Notes: generated by a model not told the origin, from the letters alone. DNA of 64,000 nucleotides from Paraburkholderia silvatlantica (GCF_003096715.1 NZ_QEOL01000001.1:248001-312000); one strand, 5' to 3'. Positions 51,323-60,385 are shown, counted from the first letter of the stretch. Program-made: numbers and translations.

Positions 51323-52612
51323 ATGCCGCGACATTCACGTCTTGCCCGCGACGCGCATGGTGCGTCGAAACCCGCGTCGCCGCGTCGACGTCTACTGGGC
51401 GGCCTCGCCCTGTCCGCGCTGGCGGTGCCGCATCTGAAGGCCGCGACGTTGTTGCAGCCTCTCGGCGTCGATGCCTGGACGCAAACACCCGGCGCGCCGA
51501 TTCTCGAACACCCGTATGGACTGCCTTCGCCGCATGAAGCGAACGTGATTCGCCGTGCCGCGCGAGCGTGGCCGATGCCGGGCGCCGCGTCGTCGTTGAC
51601 GCCGCTCGCGGATCTGCATGGTTCGATTACGCCGAATGGGCTCGTCTACGAGCGGCATCACGCGGGGGTGCCCGACATCGATCCCGACGCGCACCGGCTC
51701 GTGATTCACGGCCTCGTGCGCGAACCGAAGCTCTTCACGATGGACGACCTGTTGCGCCTGCCTTCGGAGTCGCGCATTCACTTTCTCGAATGCTCGGGCA
51801 ACACGGCGAGCGAGTGGAAAGGACCGAGTGGCTTGCCGGTGCAGATCACGCACGGCCTGCTGTCGTGCTGCGAGTGGACCGGCGTCAGGCTGTCGACGCT
51901 GCTCGAAGCGGTCGGTGGACGCACGGCGGCGAGCGACGGCGCCACGCCGCAATGGCTGCTCGCCGAAGGCGGCGACGCGGCCGCCATGACGCGCAGTCTG
52001 CCGCTCGAGCGGATTCTCGAGCGCGCGCTCGTCGTCTATGCGCAGAACGGCGAGCGCCTGCGGCCCGAGAACGGCTATCCGCTGCGTCTGATCGTGCCGG
52101 GCTTCGAGGGCAATACCAACGTGAAATGGCTGCGGCGCCTGAAGATCGTCGATGCGCCGTTGCAGACGCGCGAGGAAACGTCGAAGTACACGAGCATCCT
52201 GCCCGACGGGCGCGCGCGTCAGTTCGTGTTCGAGATGGACGCGAAGTCGGTGATCACGCGGCCGTCCGCCGGACAGCGGCTGACGGTGCAGGGCTTCTAT
52301 CCGGTCGTCGGGCTCGCGTGGTCGGGGCGCGGAGCGATCCGCAAGGTCGAGGTATCGACCGATGGCGGTGCGACGTGGCGAGCCGCAGTGCTCGACGAGC
52401 CCGCGCGCGATCGCGCCCTGACGCGTTTCCAGGCTGGCTTCGTGTGGAATGGCGCGCCGACCGCGATCCTGTCGCGCGCCACGGACTCGACCGGCTACGT
52501 GCAACCGACGCGCGAAGCGCTTGTCGCGGCGCGCGGATTGAACTCGAACTATCACTACAACGGCATTCAGCAGTGGCGCATCGAAGCGGATGGGAGCGTG
52601 AAAAATGCATGA
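51323..52612 (+). CDS. SoxC/SorA-like molybdenum sulfite dehydrogenase
   Basis: A 429-residue sulfite oxidase-family protein with a twin-arginine-type signal (SPRRRLLGGLALSALAVP, residues ~19-36), so it is folded with cofactor and exported. The molybdopterin-binding Cys is Cys157 in FLECSGN; GLPVQITHGLLSCCEWTGV and GFEGNTNVKWLRRLKIVD are SoxC/sulfane dehydrogenase landmarks, followed by a Mo-co dimerisation domain. It begins one base after the tauD stop. With the c-type cytochrome downstream it should oxidise sulfite (or sulfane sulfur) in the periplasm and pass electrons to the respiratory chain. Confidence 0.87.
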   Translation: MPRHSRLARDAHGASKPASPRRRLLGGLALSALAVPHLKAATLLQPLGVDAWTQTPGAPILEHPYGLPSPHEANVIRRAARAWPMPGAASSLTPLADLHGSITPNGLVYERHHAGVPDIDPDAHRLVIHGLVREPKLFTMDDLLRLPSESRIHFLECSGNTASEWKGPSGLPVQITHGLLSCCEWTGVRLSTLLEAVGGRTAASDGATPQWLLAEGGDAAAMTRSLPLERILERALVVYAQNGERLRPENGYPLRLIVPGFEGNTNVKWLRRLKIVDAPLQTREETSKYTSILPDGRARQFVFEMDAKSVITRPSAGQRLTVQGFYPVVGLAWSGRGAIRKVEVSTDGGATWRAAVLDEPARDRALTRFQAGFVWNGAPTAILSRATDSTGYVQPTREALVAARGLNSNYHYNGIQQWRIEADGSVKNA

Positions 52613-53225
52613 GCCTGTCCGGTTCGCTCGTTCGGTATCCAGAATGACGCGTGCTCTGCTGACGGTGGTCGCGGCTGGCGGTCTGCTCGCTGGCTGCTCT
52701 TCTTCGTTCAACGCACCGCGCGACGCGCAGTCGGGCGCCGCACAGGCGCGCTGGCGCTCATCGGTCGACGCGATCGGCAAGCCCATCAGCGAAGCCGATC
52801 TGAGTGCCTGGAATATCGACGTCGCGCCGGACGGCCACGGTCTGCCCAATGGCAGCGGTGACGTCGCAACGGGTGGCCGCATTTTCGCGGCGAAATGCGC
52901 GGCCTGTCATGGCGCGAAAGGGGAGGGGCTGATCGGCGATCAACTGATCGGTGGAGCGGGTACGCTCGCTACGCCGAATCCGAAGCGCACGGTCGGCAGC
53001 TACTGGCCGTATGCGACGACGCTGTTCGACTATATCCGCCGGGCCATGCCCTATAACGCTCCGCAATCGCTGAGCGCCGACGAGGTGTATGCCCTCAGCG
53101 CGTGGATATTGAATCGCAACGGCATCGTGCCGGACGACGCGCGCCTCGACGCGCAAACGCTGGCCGCCATCCGCATGCCCAACCGCGATGGTTTCGTGCC
53201 GGACCCGCGGCCCGGCAAACTTTGA
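52605..53225 (+). CDS. c-type cytochrome partner of the sulfite dehydrogenase (SoxD/SorB-like)
   Basis: A 206-residue protein with one haem c site, CAACH (98-102), and a likely axial Met in RRAMPYNAP. The N-terminus carries a lipobox (LLAGC, Cys31), so it may be a lipoprotein; an in-frame ATG at 52644 would give a shorter, more usual signal. The body (ISEADLSAWNIDVAPDGHGL, DVATGGRIFAAKCAACHGAKG) follows SoxD-like electron acceptors. It overlaps the SoxC-like gene by eight bases. Confidence 0.85.
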   Translation: MHEPVRFARSVSRMTRALLTVVAAGGLLAGCSSSFNAPRDAQSGAAQARWRSSVDAIGKPISEADLSAWNIDVAPDGHGLPNGSGDVATGGRIFAAKCAACHGAKGEGLIGDQLIGGAGTLATPNPKRTVGSYWPYATTLFDYIRRAMPYNAPQSLSADEVYALSAWILNRNGIVPDDARLDAQTLAAIRMPNRDGFVPDPRPGKL

Positions 53226-53274
53226 CAGGCCCCTGGCCGGCGGGCCGATTGCCTCGCTCGCCGGCGCATCTGTC

Positions 53275-53583
53275 TCAGGAAGCGGCCGTCGCGAGTTCGC
53301 CGCGCTCGCGTGGCGTCTGCGTGTAGCGATTGACCGGACGCGGCAGCCCCAGATGATCGCGTAACGTGCGGCCCGTGTACTCGGTGCGAAAGAGTACACG
53401 TCGCTGCAATTCGGGCAAGACGGTATCGGCGAATTCGCTGAGCCCGCCCGGCAGCCACGGTCACATGATGTTGAAGCCGTCGGCGCCCGCCTCGTCGAAC
53501 CATTGCTGCAACGGGTCGGCGATGCTTTGCGGCGTGCCGATCACCTGCTGATGTCCGCGCGCGCCCGCTATGATGCTGCGCTC
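53275..53583 (-). pseudogene. C-terminal remnant of an NtaA/DszA-family FMNH2 monooxygenase
   Basis: In one minus-strand frame the region reads GARGHQQVIGTPQSIADPLQ, QWFDEAGADGFNIM, a TGA (53461-53463), then [20 protein letters not shown] and [14 protein letters not shown] before a final TGA. This is the last ~100 residues of a ~450-residue NtaA/DszA-type enzyme, as in the intact genes at 58994 and 60386. Everything upstream is missing, and the in-frame TGA sits in a conserved stretch. The 5' boundary is approximate; an AAGGAG-GTG near 53585 may be a relic start. It lies at the 3' end of the importer operon, where a monooxygenase would be expected. Confidence 0.8.
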
Positions 53584-53639
53584 ACTGCTGGCTCCTTGTG
53601 ATGGACGTCGGGGGACGAGGATGCTTGTCGCGGGCGAGG

Positions 53640-54425
53640 TCAGCCGGCGTGTTCAGCGTGCTCGGAGAAGTCAGCGAGTATTTGCTCGCGCAACTGCACG
53701 AAACGCGGGTCGCTGCGCTCGCGCGGCCGCGGCAAGCCGACATGCGTAATTCGCTTGATCCGGCCAGGGCGCGGCGCCATCGTCACCACGCGGTCGCCGA
53801 GATGGATCGCTTCGTCGACGTCATGCGTAACGAGGATCATCGTAATGCGTTCGCTCTCCCAGATCCGCTGCAGTTCATTTTGCAGACGCGCGCGGGTGAG
53901 GGCGTCGAGCGCGCCGAACGGCTCGTCGAGCAGCAGGACACGCGGGCGGTTCACGAGTCCGCGCGCGATCGCCACGCGCTGCGCCATGCCGCCCGACAAC
54001 TGATGCGGATAAGCATGCTCGAAGCCTTGCAGGCCGACGAGCGCGACATGCCCGGCCACCGCATCGCGCTTCTGTTGCGGCGAAAGCGGCGCGTTGCGCA
54101 GCGCGGCTAGAATGTTCTGCGACGCCGTCAGCCACGGAAACAGCCGATGATCCTGAAACACGATGCCACGATCGAGCGACGTGTCGCGCACGCGCTCGCC
54201 ATCGACGCTGATATCGCCGCGATAGTCGGTGTCGAGTCCGGCGACGAGGCGCAGCAGCGTCGACTTCCCGCAGCCGCTCGCGCCGAGCACGCTGATGAAT
54301 TCGCCGGCCGCGATGTCGAGTGAGATGTCGTCGAGCACGAGCAGGTCGTCGTGCGCGTCGCGCTGACGCGCATACCGCTTGCTGACGCCGCGAATGCGGA
54401 TGCCTTCGGAAACCGTGCTGGTCAT
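53640..54425 (-). CDS. Sulfonate/taurine-type ABC transporter ATP-binding protein
   Basis: A 261-residue ATPase: Walker A GASGCGKST (48-56), Q-loop GIVFQDHRLFPWLTASQNIL, signature LSGGM and Walker B VLLLDEPFGALDALT. It is the fourth gene of a minus-strand operon (binding protein, two permeases, ATPase), 43 bases after the permease stop. The decayed monooxygenase follows it. Confidence 0.88.
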   Translation of the reverse strand: MTSTVSEGIRIRGVSKRYARQRDAHDDLLVLDDISLDIAAGEFISVLGASGCGKSTLLRLVAGLDTDYRGDISVDGERVRDTSLDRGIVFQDHRLFPWLTASQNILAALRNAPLSPQQKRDAVAGHVALVGLQGFEHAYPHQLSGGMAQRVAIARGLVNRPRVLLLDEPFGALDALTRARLQNELQRIWESERITMILVTHDVDEAIHLGDRVVTMAPRPGRIKRITHVGLPRPRERSDPRFVQLREQILADFSEHAEHAG

Positions 54426-54468
54426 GAGTTCGCTTCCTGTCGATTAGCCGCCTGGCCGTTGAACCACC

Positions 54469-55368
54469 TCACGCGACGGCGCGTTCCTGCGGCGCACCGC
54501 TGCGGCGCGCCATCACGCGTCGCTCGACGCCGCGGGCGAGCGCATTGAGCGCCCAGCCGGTCAGTCCGACGACGATGATGCCGAAAAGCACGAGGTCCAT
54601 CCTGAACTGCTCGCTGCCGTCGATCAGCGTGTTGCCGATGCCGCTGCCCGCGACCAGCAGATACTCGGCACCGAGTGTCGCGAGCCACGAATAGATGAGC
54701 CCCAGATAGATGCCGGTGAAGATCGTCGGCAAGGCGGCGGGGAGGATCACGTAGCGGATCAGCTGGATGCGCGAGTAGCGCAAGGCGCGCGCGACCTCGA
54801 TGTAGCGGCGCGGCACCGCGTGGATGCCGTCGCAGGTATGGGCCGCGACGGGCAGCAACGCCGCGAGCGACAGGAACACGACTTTCGCCATGTCGCCGAG
54901 GCCGAACCAGACCGAAATCAGCGGGATCCAGGCGAACAGCGAGATCTGCTTGAAGGTATCGAAGCTCGGGCCGATCAGCCGCGTCGCGACGCGCGAGAGC
55001 CCGAGCGCCGAGCCGAGCAGCAGGCCGCCCGCGGTGCCGACCACGAAGCCGCTCGCCTCGCGCGCGAGCGATGCCGACAGCGCACGCAGCAATGCGCCGC
55101 TTTCGATCTGCTGCCACGCGGTACGCGCGACATCGGCGGGGCTCACGAGCAGGCCGCTTGTGACGAGGTGTAACGCCGACACAAACCACCACAGCGCAAA
55201 CAACGCGAGCGGCAGCACGAGCCCGCGCCAATTGAGGGCATCAAGCCGGTTCCTGAGGGCCACGATGCGAGTCGGCCGGGCAGGCGCCTCGCAATCGCAT
55301 GGCGGTGGAGCGCTGCGCCGTGGCTCGAAGAAGCGGCGCAGCGCATCGGAAGCAGAATTGAATGGCAT
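54469..55368 (-). CDS. Sulfonate/taurine-type ABC transporter permease (second of a pair)
   Basis: A 299-residue BPD_transp_1 permease with a polar N-terminus of ~48 residues and about six hydrophobic segments. The EAA loop is EVARALRYSRIQLIRYVILP. The frame opens far upstream, but MPFNSASDALRRFF at 55368 is the sensible start after the first permease. Together with the different permease at 55392 it may form a heterodimer, unlike the usual homodimer in SsuC/TauC systems. Confidence 0.85.
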   Translation of the reverse strand: MPFNSASDALRRFFEPRRSAPPPCDCEAPARPTRIVALRNRLDALNWRGLVLPLALFALWWFVSALHLVTSGLLVSPADVARTAWQQIESGALLRALSASLAREASGFVVGTAGGLLLGSALGLSRVATRLIGPSFDTFKQISLFAWIPLISVWFGLGDMAKVVFLSLAALLPVAAHTCDGIHAVPRRYIEVARALRYSRIQLIRYVILPAALPTIFTGIYLGLIYSWLATLGAEYLLVAGSGIGNTLIDGSEQFRMDLVLFGIIVVGLTGWALNALARGVERRVMARRSGAPQERAVA

Positions 55369-55391
55369 GACAGAGTCCCGAAACGAAGCGC

Positions 55392-56255
55392 CTACTCGCG
55401 AAACGCCGAAGGTTGGCCGCGCCGCAGCCGCGCTTCGAGCGCATCGAGCAGACGGTTGATCGCAAAGCCGATCGCGCCGACGATCACGACCGAGGCCATC
55501 ACCAGATCGAGTTGAAAGAGCTGTCGCCCATAGACGATCAGATAGCCGAGCCCTTCCGACGACGCCACCAGTTCGACGACGACCAGCGCAAGCCACGCTT
55601 TCGTGAACGCGAGCCGCACGCCGGTGGCGAGCGTGGGCACGGCGGCGGGCAGCACCACGTACGCGATGCGCTGCCAGCGGCCATAGCCGAACACGCGCGC
55701 GGCTTCATCGAGCGCGGCGGGCGACTGGCGAAAACCCTGCATCGTGCTCAGCGTGACGGGCACGAGCGCGGCATGCGCGATCAGGATGTACTTGAGCGGC
55801 TCGCCGACGCCGACGAGCAGCAGCAGAAATGGCAGCCAGCCGAGCACGGGAATCTGCACGAGCGCATTGAACCCTGGCAGAACGTACGATTCGACCGTGC
55901 GCGACAAACCGAGCGCCGCACCGATCGTCAAACCGGCCAGCGTGCCCGCACCGAAGCCTAGCAGCACGCGCTGCAGGCTCACGAAGGTATGGTGCGCGAG
56001 GTCGCCGCTGCGCGCGAGATCGCACAGCGTCTCGAACACCATCTGCGGCGGCGGCAGGATTTGCGGCGCGATCCAGCCGCGTTCGCAGCCGATGCTCCAC
56101 AGCGCGAACAGCGCGGCGGGCAGCAGCCACGGCGCGAGATGCCAGCCGACGGCCCGTGCGCGCCGCTGCAGATTGGCCTGGGTCTTCGCTTCGTCTGCCA
56201 CGCGCGCCGGGGCGTGTGCCGCGGCGGGGGACCATTCGCCAAGCGCCTTGCTCAT
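55392..56255 (-). CDS. Sulfonate/taurine-type ABC transporter permease (first of a pair)
   Basis: A 287-residue BPD_transp_1 permease with about six hydrophobic segments and the EAA loop EAARVFGYGRWQRIAYVVLP. It is clearly different in sequence from the permease at 54469 but of the same family. It starts 13 bases after the binding-protein stop. Operon order is binding protein, this permease, second permease, ATPase. Confidence 0.87.
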   Translation of the reverse strand: MSKALGEWSPAAAHAPARVADEAKTQANLQRRARAVGWHLAPWLLPAALFALWSIGCERGWIAPQILPPPQMVFETLCDLARSGDLAHHTFVSLQRVLLGFGAGTLAGLTIGAALGLSRTVESYVLPGFNALVQIPVLGWLPFLLLLVGVGEPLKYILIAHAALVPVTLSTMQGFRQSPAALDEAARVFGYGRWQRIAYVVLPAAVPTLATGVRLAFTKAWLALVVVELVASSEGLGYLIVYGRQLFQLDLVMASVVIVGAIGFAINRLLDALEARLRRGQPSAFRE

Positions 56256-56268
56256 CGTCGTTCTCCGC

Positions 56269-57363
56269 TCAACCGAGGGGTTTGCCTTGCGCGTCGTAGC
56301 GCGTCCAGTAGTGATCGAGCGACTGGCTGTGCAGCGCGTTGTCGAGATAGCGTGGCTCGAACCAGCCGTCGACCTCGACGGGCCGACGGATCAGCTTGAG
56401 CTTCAGCGCATCGCCCGCCACGGCCTTATAGCGCGCGACGATGAACGGATCGATCAGCGGCGAGTTGCGGGACTTAAGCGTCTGGTTCGCGAACTCGGCC
56501 TGCCACGACGCGTAGCTGACGCCGCTCTTCGCCCAGAGCTTGAATAGAGCGTCGCGGTTCGCTTCGTCGGACGACCACTGTGCGCCTTTGACGAACACGT
56601 TGACGACCCGTTGCACGATGTCGGGGTGCGCGCGGTCGAAATCGTCAAGCACGAGCAGGTGCGATTGACGCGTGAACTGCGGACCTGCCGTCTGCGATTC
56701 GTAGACGATCTTCGCGAGACCCTGATCGCGCAACTTGTAGAGGTGATAGTCGTTGACCGATGCGTCGATGCCTTTGGACGAGAGCGCCGCGAGCGAGCTG
56801 GCCGAATCCAGATTGATCACGCGCAGATCGCGCTCGTCGAGCTGGTTGGCCGCGAGCACGTTATCGGCGACGAGCTGCAGGTTGGTGCCGCGAAAAATCG
56901 ACACGCGACGGCCTTGCAGATCCTTGATGTTCTGTACGGGCGAGTCGGGCGGCACGGCGAACTTCACGCCGGCACGCACGCCCGATTCGAGCAGGATGCG
57001 CGTCTTCAATCCGTTTGCGCGGCCGAGCACGGAAGGCAGGTCGCCCTGAAACGCGAAGTCGAGAGACTTGTCGGCGATCGCTTCGTTGACGGCGGGGCCC
57101 GCGCCCTTGAAGAAGAGCCATTCGACCTTGATGCCGTCGGCGGCGAATTCCTTTTCGAGCAGTTGCAGCTGTTGCACGGTGGCGGCGGGCGACCCGCCGA
57201 ACGTTGGCGGATCGCCGGCGCCCTGCTGCGCGACGCCGATGCGGATCACCGTGGGTTTGTCCGCGTGGGCGAGGGGCATCGCGAATGCGAACGCCGCGGC
57301 GAGCAGCGCAGACTTCAGCAGCGAGAAGGTTCGCAGAAAGCTTCGCGGGATTCGATGAGTCAT
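56269..57363 (-). CDS. ABC transporter substrate-binding protein (SsuA-like)
   Basis: A 364-residue periplasmic protein with a Sec signal (cleavage near LAHA-DKP, residue ~34). The mature part has IRIGVAQQGAGDPPTFGGSP, AVNEAIADKSLDFAFQGDLP, NIKDLQGRRVSIFRGTNLQL and SSLAALSSKGIDASVNDYHL, typical of SsuA relatives in Burkholderia and Pseudomonas that neighbour NtaA/DszA-type monooxygenases. It diverges from the monooxygenase operon at 57600 with 236 bases between, so both are probably induced together. Confidence 0.87.
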   Translation of the reverse strand: MTHRIPRSFLRTFSLLKSALLAAAFAFAMPLAHADKPTVIRIGVAQQGAGDPPTFGGSPAATVQQLQLLEKEFAADGIKVEWLFFKGAGPAVNEAIADKSLDFAFQGDLPSVLGRANGLKTRILLESGVRAGVKFAVPPDSPVQNIKDLQGRRVSIFRGTNLQLVADNVLAANQLDERDLRVINLDSASSLAALSSKGIDASVNDYHLYKLRDQGLAKIVYESQTAGPQFTRQSHLLVLDDFDRAHPDIVQRVVNVFVKGAQWSSDEANRDALFKLWAKSGVSYASWQAEFANQTLKSRNSPLIDPFIVARYKAVAGDALKLKLIRRPVEVDGWFEPRYLDNALHSQSLDHYWTRYDAQGKPLG

Positions 57364-57471
57364 TGATCGGGACGATGCGCAGAGGACGTGGCCTCATTCT
57401 TGTCGACGCCCTTTGCAGGGGCAAGGAAGCATTGCAGCTATGGATATGCGCGGCAGTGGCAAAGCATTTGA

Positions 57472-57529
57472 GCGAATAACGTAAGCGCAAATCGATTGTT
57501 ATCTGAACAACGGTGCGTCCCTATACTGG
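57472..57529 (+). promoter_or_regulatory. Promoter block upstream of the monooxygenase operon, near-identical to one at 50258
   Basis: GCGAATAAC-GT-AAGCGCAAATCG-A-TTGTTAT (57472-57502), then 19 bases, then TATACTGG (57522-57529), 71 bases before the DszC-like ATG. It matches the tauD promoter block in sequence, spacing and orientation. This is strong internal evidence for a shared activator of the two operons. Confidence 0.6.
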
Positions 57530-57599
57530 TTCGCTGTCGATCAGGCACGGCTTCCTGAACAAGTATGCCGGCCTGCATGTCTAGCACGAGGAACCATGC

Positions 57600-58823
57600 A
57601 TGTCCGCACACGATCAGGCGAGCACCGCTGCGCGCCAACGGCTCGAAGCCGCACTCGATGAGTTGCCCGCGCTGGCAAAAGCGATTGGAGAAGGCGCGGC
57701 ATCCCGGGAGGCGCGCCGCGAGCTCCCATTTGACGGCTTCACGCTGTTCCGGCAGTCGGGCCTCGGGCGGTTGCGCTTGCCCGTCGAGTGGGGCGGCCTG
57801 GGCGGCACGCTCGAAGATGAGTTCCATGTCATTTCCACGCTCGCCGCCGAAGACAGCAACGTCGCACACGCGCTGCGCATTCACTACGACCAGACGGAAG
57901 CGTTGTTGCTGTCCCCGCGCACGCCGTTCAACGAAATCCAGATTCAGCGCGTCATCGACGGCGCGATTTTCGGTGGCGCATCGACGGAACTCGGTACGTC
58001 GCGCCCTGGCGAAATCACCACGCGGTTGCGCCGCGATGGTGAGCATTACCGGCTGACCGGCCGCAAATACTATGCGACGGGCACGGCGTTCTCCGATTAC
58101 GCACGCCTGAATCTGCAGGATGAGGACGGCAACGCGGTCGTCGCCATCGTGCCGGTGAAGCGTGAAGGTTTTCGCGTGCTCGACGACTGGGACGGCATGG
58201 GGCAACGCATGACGGCAAGCGGCAGCCTCGAATTCGACAACCTGCTCGTGCGCGCAGACGAAGTCACGCCACGCGTGCAGACGACGCTTGCCGGCCGGCA
58301 CGGCGGCGCGCTGCGGCAGTTGCATCTGGTGGCGGTGGGAGCGGGCATCGTGCGCAACGTCGTCGCGGATGCGAAGCACTATGTGTTGCGGCACGGCCGC
58401 CCCGCGCTTCACAGTGCCGCGCCGTCAGCCCGGGAGGACGCGTTTATCCAGCAGGTAATCGGCGATCTCACGGCGCACAGTCACGCAGCCGATGCACTCG
58501 TGCGCGAGAACGCGCGTGTGCTGGAGCGCTCATCGCGAGCGATCCGCCTCGGCGCCGCCGACGCGGACGCGCTCGTGCTGGAAAGTGCGCTGGCGACGGC
58601 CCGCACGCAACTGATCGTCAGCAAGCTGGCGCTCTACGCCGCCGAGCGGATGTTCGAAGCAGGGGGGGCGTCGGCGACCTCGCGCGCGCACAACTTCGAC
58701 CGTCACTGGCGCAATCTGCGCACGATCTTCAGTCACAACCCGCTCATGCACAAGGCGCGTGTGGTCGGCGACTACACGCTCAATGGTGTGACGACGCATC
58801 TCACGGAAGGCCGTGTTTTCTAG
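57600..58823 (+). CDS. Acyl-CoA dehydrogenase-fold flavin monooxygenase, DszC/SfnC-like
   Basis: A 407-residue flavoprotein of the acyl-CoA dehydrogenase fold. GRLRLPVEWGGLGGTLEDEF, IFGGASTELGTSRPGEITTR, LTGRKYYATGTAFSDYARLN, DDWDGMGQRMTASGSLEFDN and a C-terminal HNFDRHWRNLRTIFSHNPLM mark it as DszC/SfnC-like rather than a true fatty-acid enzyme. First gene of a three-gene operon with two NtaA/DszA-family enzymes; it would carry out oxygenation needing reduced flavin. Confidence 0.83.
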   Translation: MSAHDQASTAARQRLEAALDELPALAKAIGEGAASREARRELPFDGFTLFRQSGLGRLRLPVEWGGLGGTLEDEFHVISTLAAEDSNVAHALRIHYDQTEALLLSPRTPFNEIQIQRVIDGAIFGGASTELGTSRPGEITTRLRRDGEHYRLTGRKYYATGTAFSDYARLNLQDEDGNAVVAIVPVKREGFRVLDDWDGMGQRMTASGSLEFDNLLVRADEVTPRVQTTLAGRHGGALRQLHLVAVGAGIVRNVVADAKHYVLRHGRPALHSAAPSAREDAFIQQVIGDLTAHSHAADALVRENARVLERSSRAIRLGAADADALVLESALATARTQLIVSKLALYAAERMFEAGGASATSRAHNFDRHWRNLRTIFSHNPLMHKARVVGDYTLNGVTTHLTEGRVF

Positions 58824-58993
58824 CCATTTCGCACGCGTTTCAGCGGCCCGTTCGAGCGGCCGCGCCAGGCGAGCGGCGCTTTGTCACCGATCCGCGCCGC
58901 ATTCTCGAACTGTTCGCCGCGCGGCATGGTTTCCCGAAAGTTCATTGACCCTCGTATGCGCGCAAGCGCCATGGTCATCAAAGGAGATTCCCG

Positions 58994-60343
58994 ATGAGCC
59001 GCAATCCGGCGCAGCGCGTGCCGCGCCGCCTGCATCTGAACGTCAATATCCTTCACTCCGGCTTCGTGCCTTCGGCATGGCGACGCGACGATGCGGACCC
59101 GCGCGCGTTCATCGATGTGAGCCACTACGTGCGCGTCGCGCAGACCGCCGAGGCGGGCAAGCTCGACGCGGTCTTTCTGGCCGACAATGCGGCGATCGTC
59201 GATCAGATCGACTTCCGGCCCATCACAGCGCTCGAACCGACCGTATTGCTCGCGAGCATCGCGGCGGCGACGACGCACATCGGCGTGATCGGTACCGCCT
59301 CTACGAGCTACAACGAGCCGTACAACATCGCGCGTCGCTTTGCGACGCTCGATCACGTCAGCAACGGACGCGCAGGCTGGAACGTCGTCACGACAGCGGA
59401 TCTGCCGTCCGCGCGCAATTTCGGCCGCGGCACGGTGCCCGATCACGCGCAACGGTATGAACGCGCCGCGGAGTTCACGGAGATCGTAAAAGCGCTGTGG
59501 GACAGCTGGGAAGATGATGCGTTTGTCGGCGACAAGGCCGGCGGCCGTTTTGTCGATGTCGATAAAGTGCATCCCATCGCACATCGCGGCCGCCACTTCG
59601 AGGTACACGGCGCACTCAACCTGCCGCGCCCGCCGCAGGGGCATCCCGTGCTGGTGCAGGCGGGCGCATCGGCCGACGGCCGCGAACTCGCAGCGCGTCA
59701 CGCGGAGGCGGTCTTCTCCGCTTCCCAGTCGTTCGAAGAATCGGCGGCCTATCGGCGCGATCTGAACGAACGGGCAGCCGTTTATGGCCGTCCCGGAGTG
59801 AAGGTGCTGGCCGGTCTCACGACGATCATCGGTGCGACCGAGACGGACGCATTGCGGCGCCGCGACGAACTCGTGGACCAGATACCGTGGCGTTATAGCC
59901 TGAACCGTCTGGCGGGCACACTGGGCATCGACGTCGACCGCCTGAAACTCGACGAGCGCTTACCCGATGATCTCGCGTTGCCCGGCAGTGGCAATGGCAA
60001 TCACACGTTTTTTCAGGCGACCATTGCGCATGCGCGCCGTCACGGCCAGACAGTTCGCGAGCTGATCCGTTCGCTTGCGGGGGGGACGGGGCACAGGGTC
60101 ATCGTCGGCACCCCCGAGCAGATCGCCGACGACATCACACACTGGTTCAACGGCGGCGCGGCCGATGGCTTCAACCTGATGCCCGACGTGCTGCCTGGCG
60201 GCCTGAGCGATTTCGTCGATGGCGTGGTACCGATTCTCCAGAAGCGCGGTATCTTTCGCACCGCTTATGAAGGCGCGACACTGCGCGAGCATCTCGGGCT
60301 TGCGCGCCCCGACAACGCGCAATTGTGGCGCGAGAGCGCATAG
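58994..60343 (+). CDS. FMNH2-dependent monooxygenase, NtaA/SnaA/DszA family
   Basis: A 449-residue luciferase-fold enzyme. LHLNVNILHSGFVPSAWRRD, TASTSYNEPYNIARRFATLD, GRAGWNVVTTADLPSARNFG and VLVQAGASADGRELAARHAE are family landmarks. AAAGGAG precedes ATG 58994. The 170 bases before it hold no gene. Likely acts on a sulfonate, sulfone or related compound imported by the system at 53640-57363. Confidence 0.88.
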   Translation: MSRNPAQRVPRRLHLNVNILHSGFVPSAWRRDDADPRAFIDVSHYVRVAQTAEAGKLDAVFLADNAAIVDQIDFRPITALEPTVLLASIAAATTHIGVIGTASTSYNEPYNIARRFATLDHVSNGRAGWNVVTTADLPSARNFGRGTVPDHAQRYERAAEFTEIVKALWDSWEDDAFVGDKAGGRFVDVDKVHPIAHRGRHFEVHGALNLPRPPQGHPVLVQAGASADGRELAARHAEAVFSASQSFEESAAYRRDLNERAAVYGRPGVKVLAGLTTIIGATETDALRRRDELVDQIPWRYSLNRLAGTLGIDVDRLKLDERLPDDLALPGSGNGNHTFFQATIAHARRHGQTVRELIRSLAGGTGHRVIVGTPEQIADDITHWFNGGAADGFNLMPDVLPGGLSDFVDGVVPILQKRGIFRTAYEGATLREHLGLARPDNAQLWRESA

Positions 60344-60385
60344 GCCGGCAGCGATCATTTACCTCACCTACGACTCGCGCATACC

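Noticed and set aside
58840..58916. Short plus-strand frame with RFVTDPRRILELFAARHGFP before a stop, ahead of the monooxygenase at 58994
   Set aside because: Composition is natural and it could be the tail of a lost gene, but I do not recognise the family and it is too short to support.
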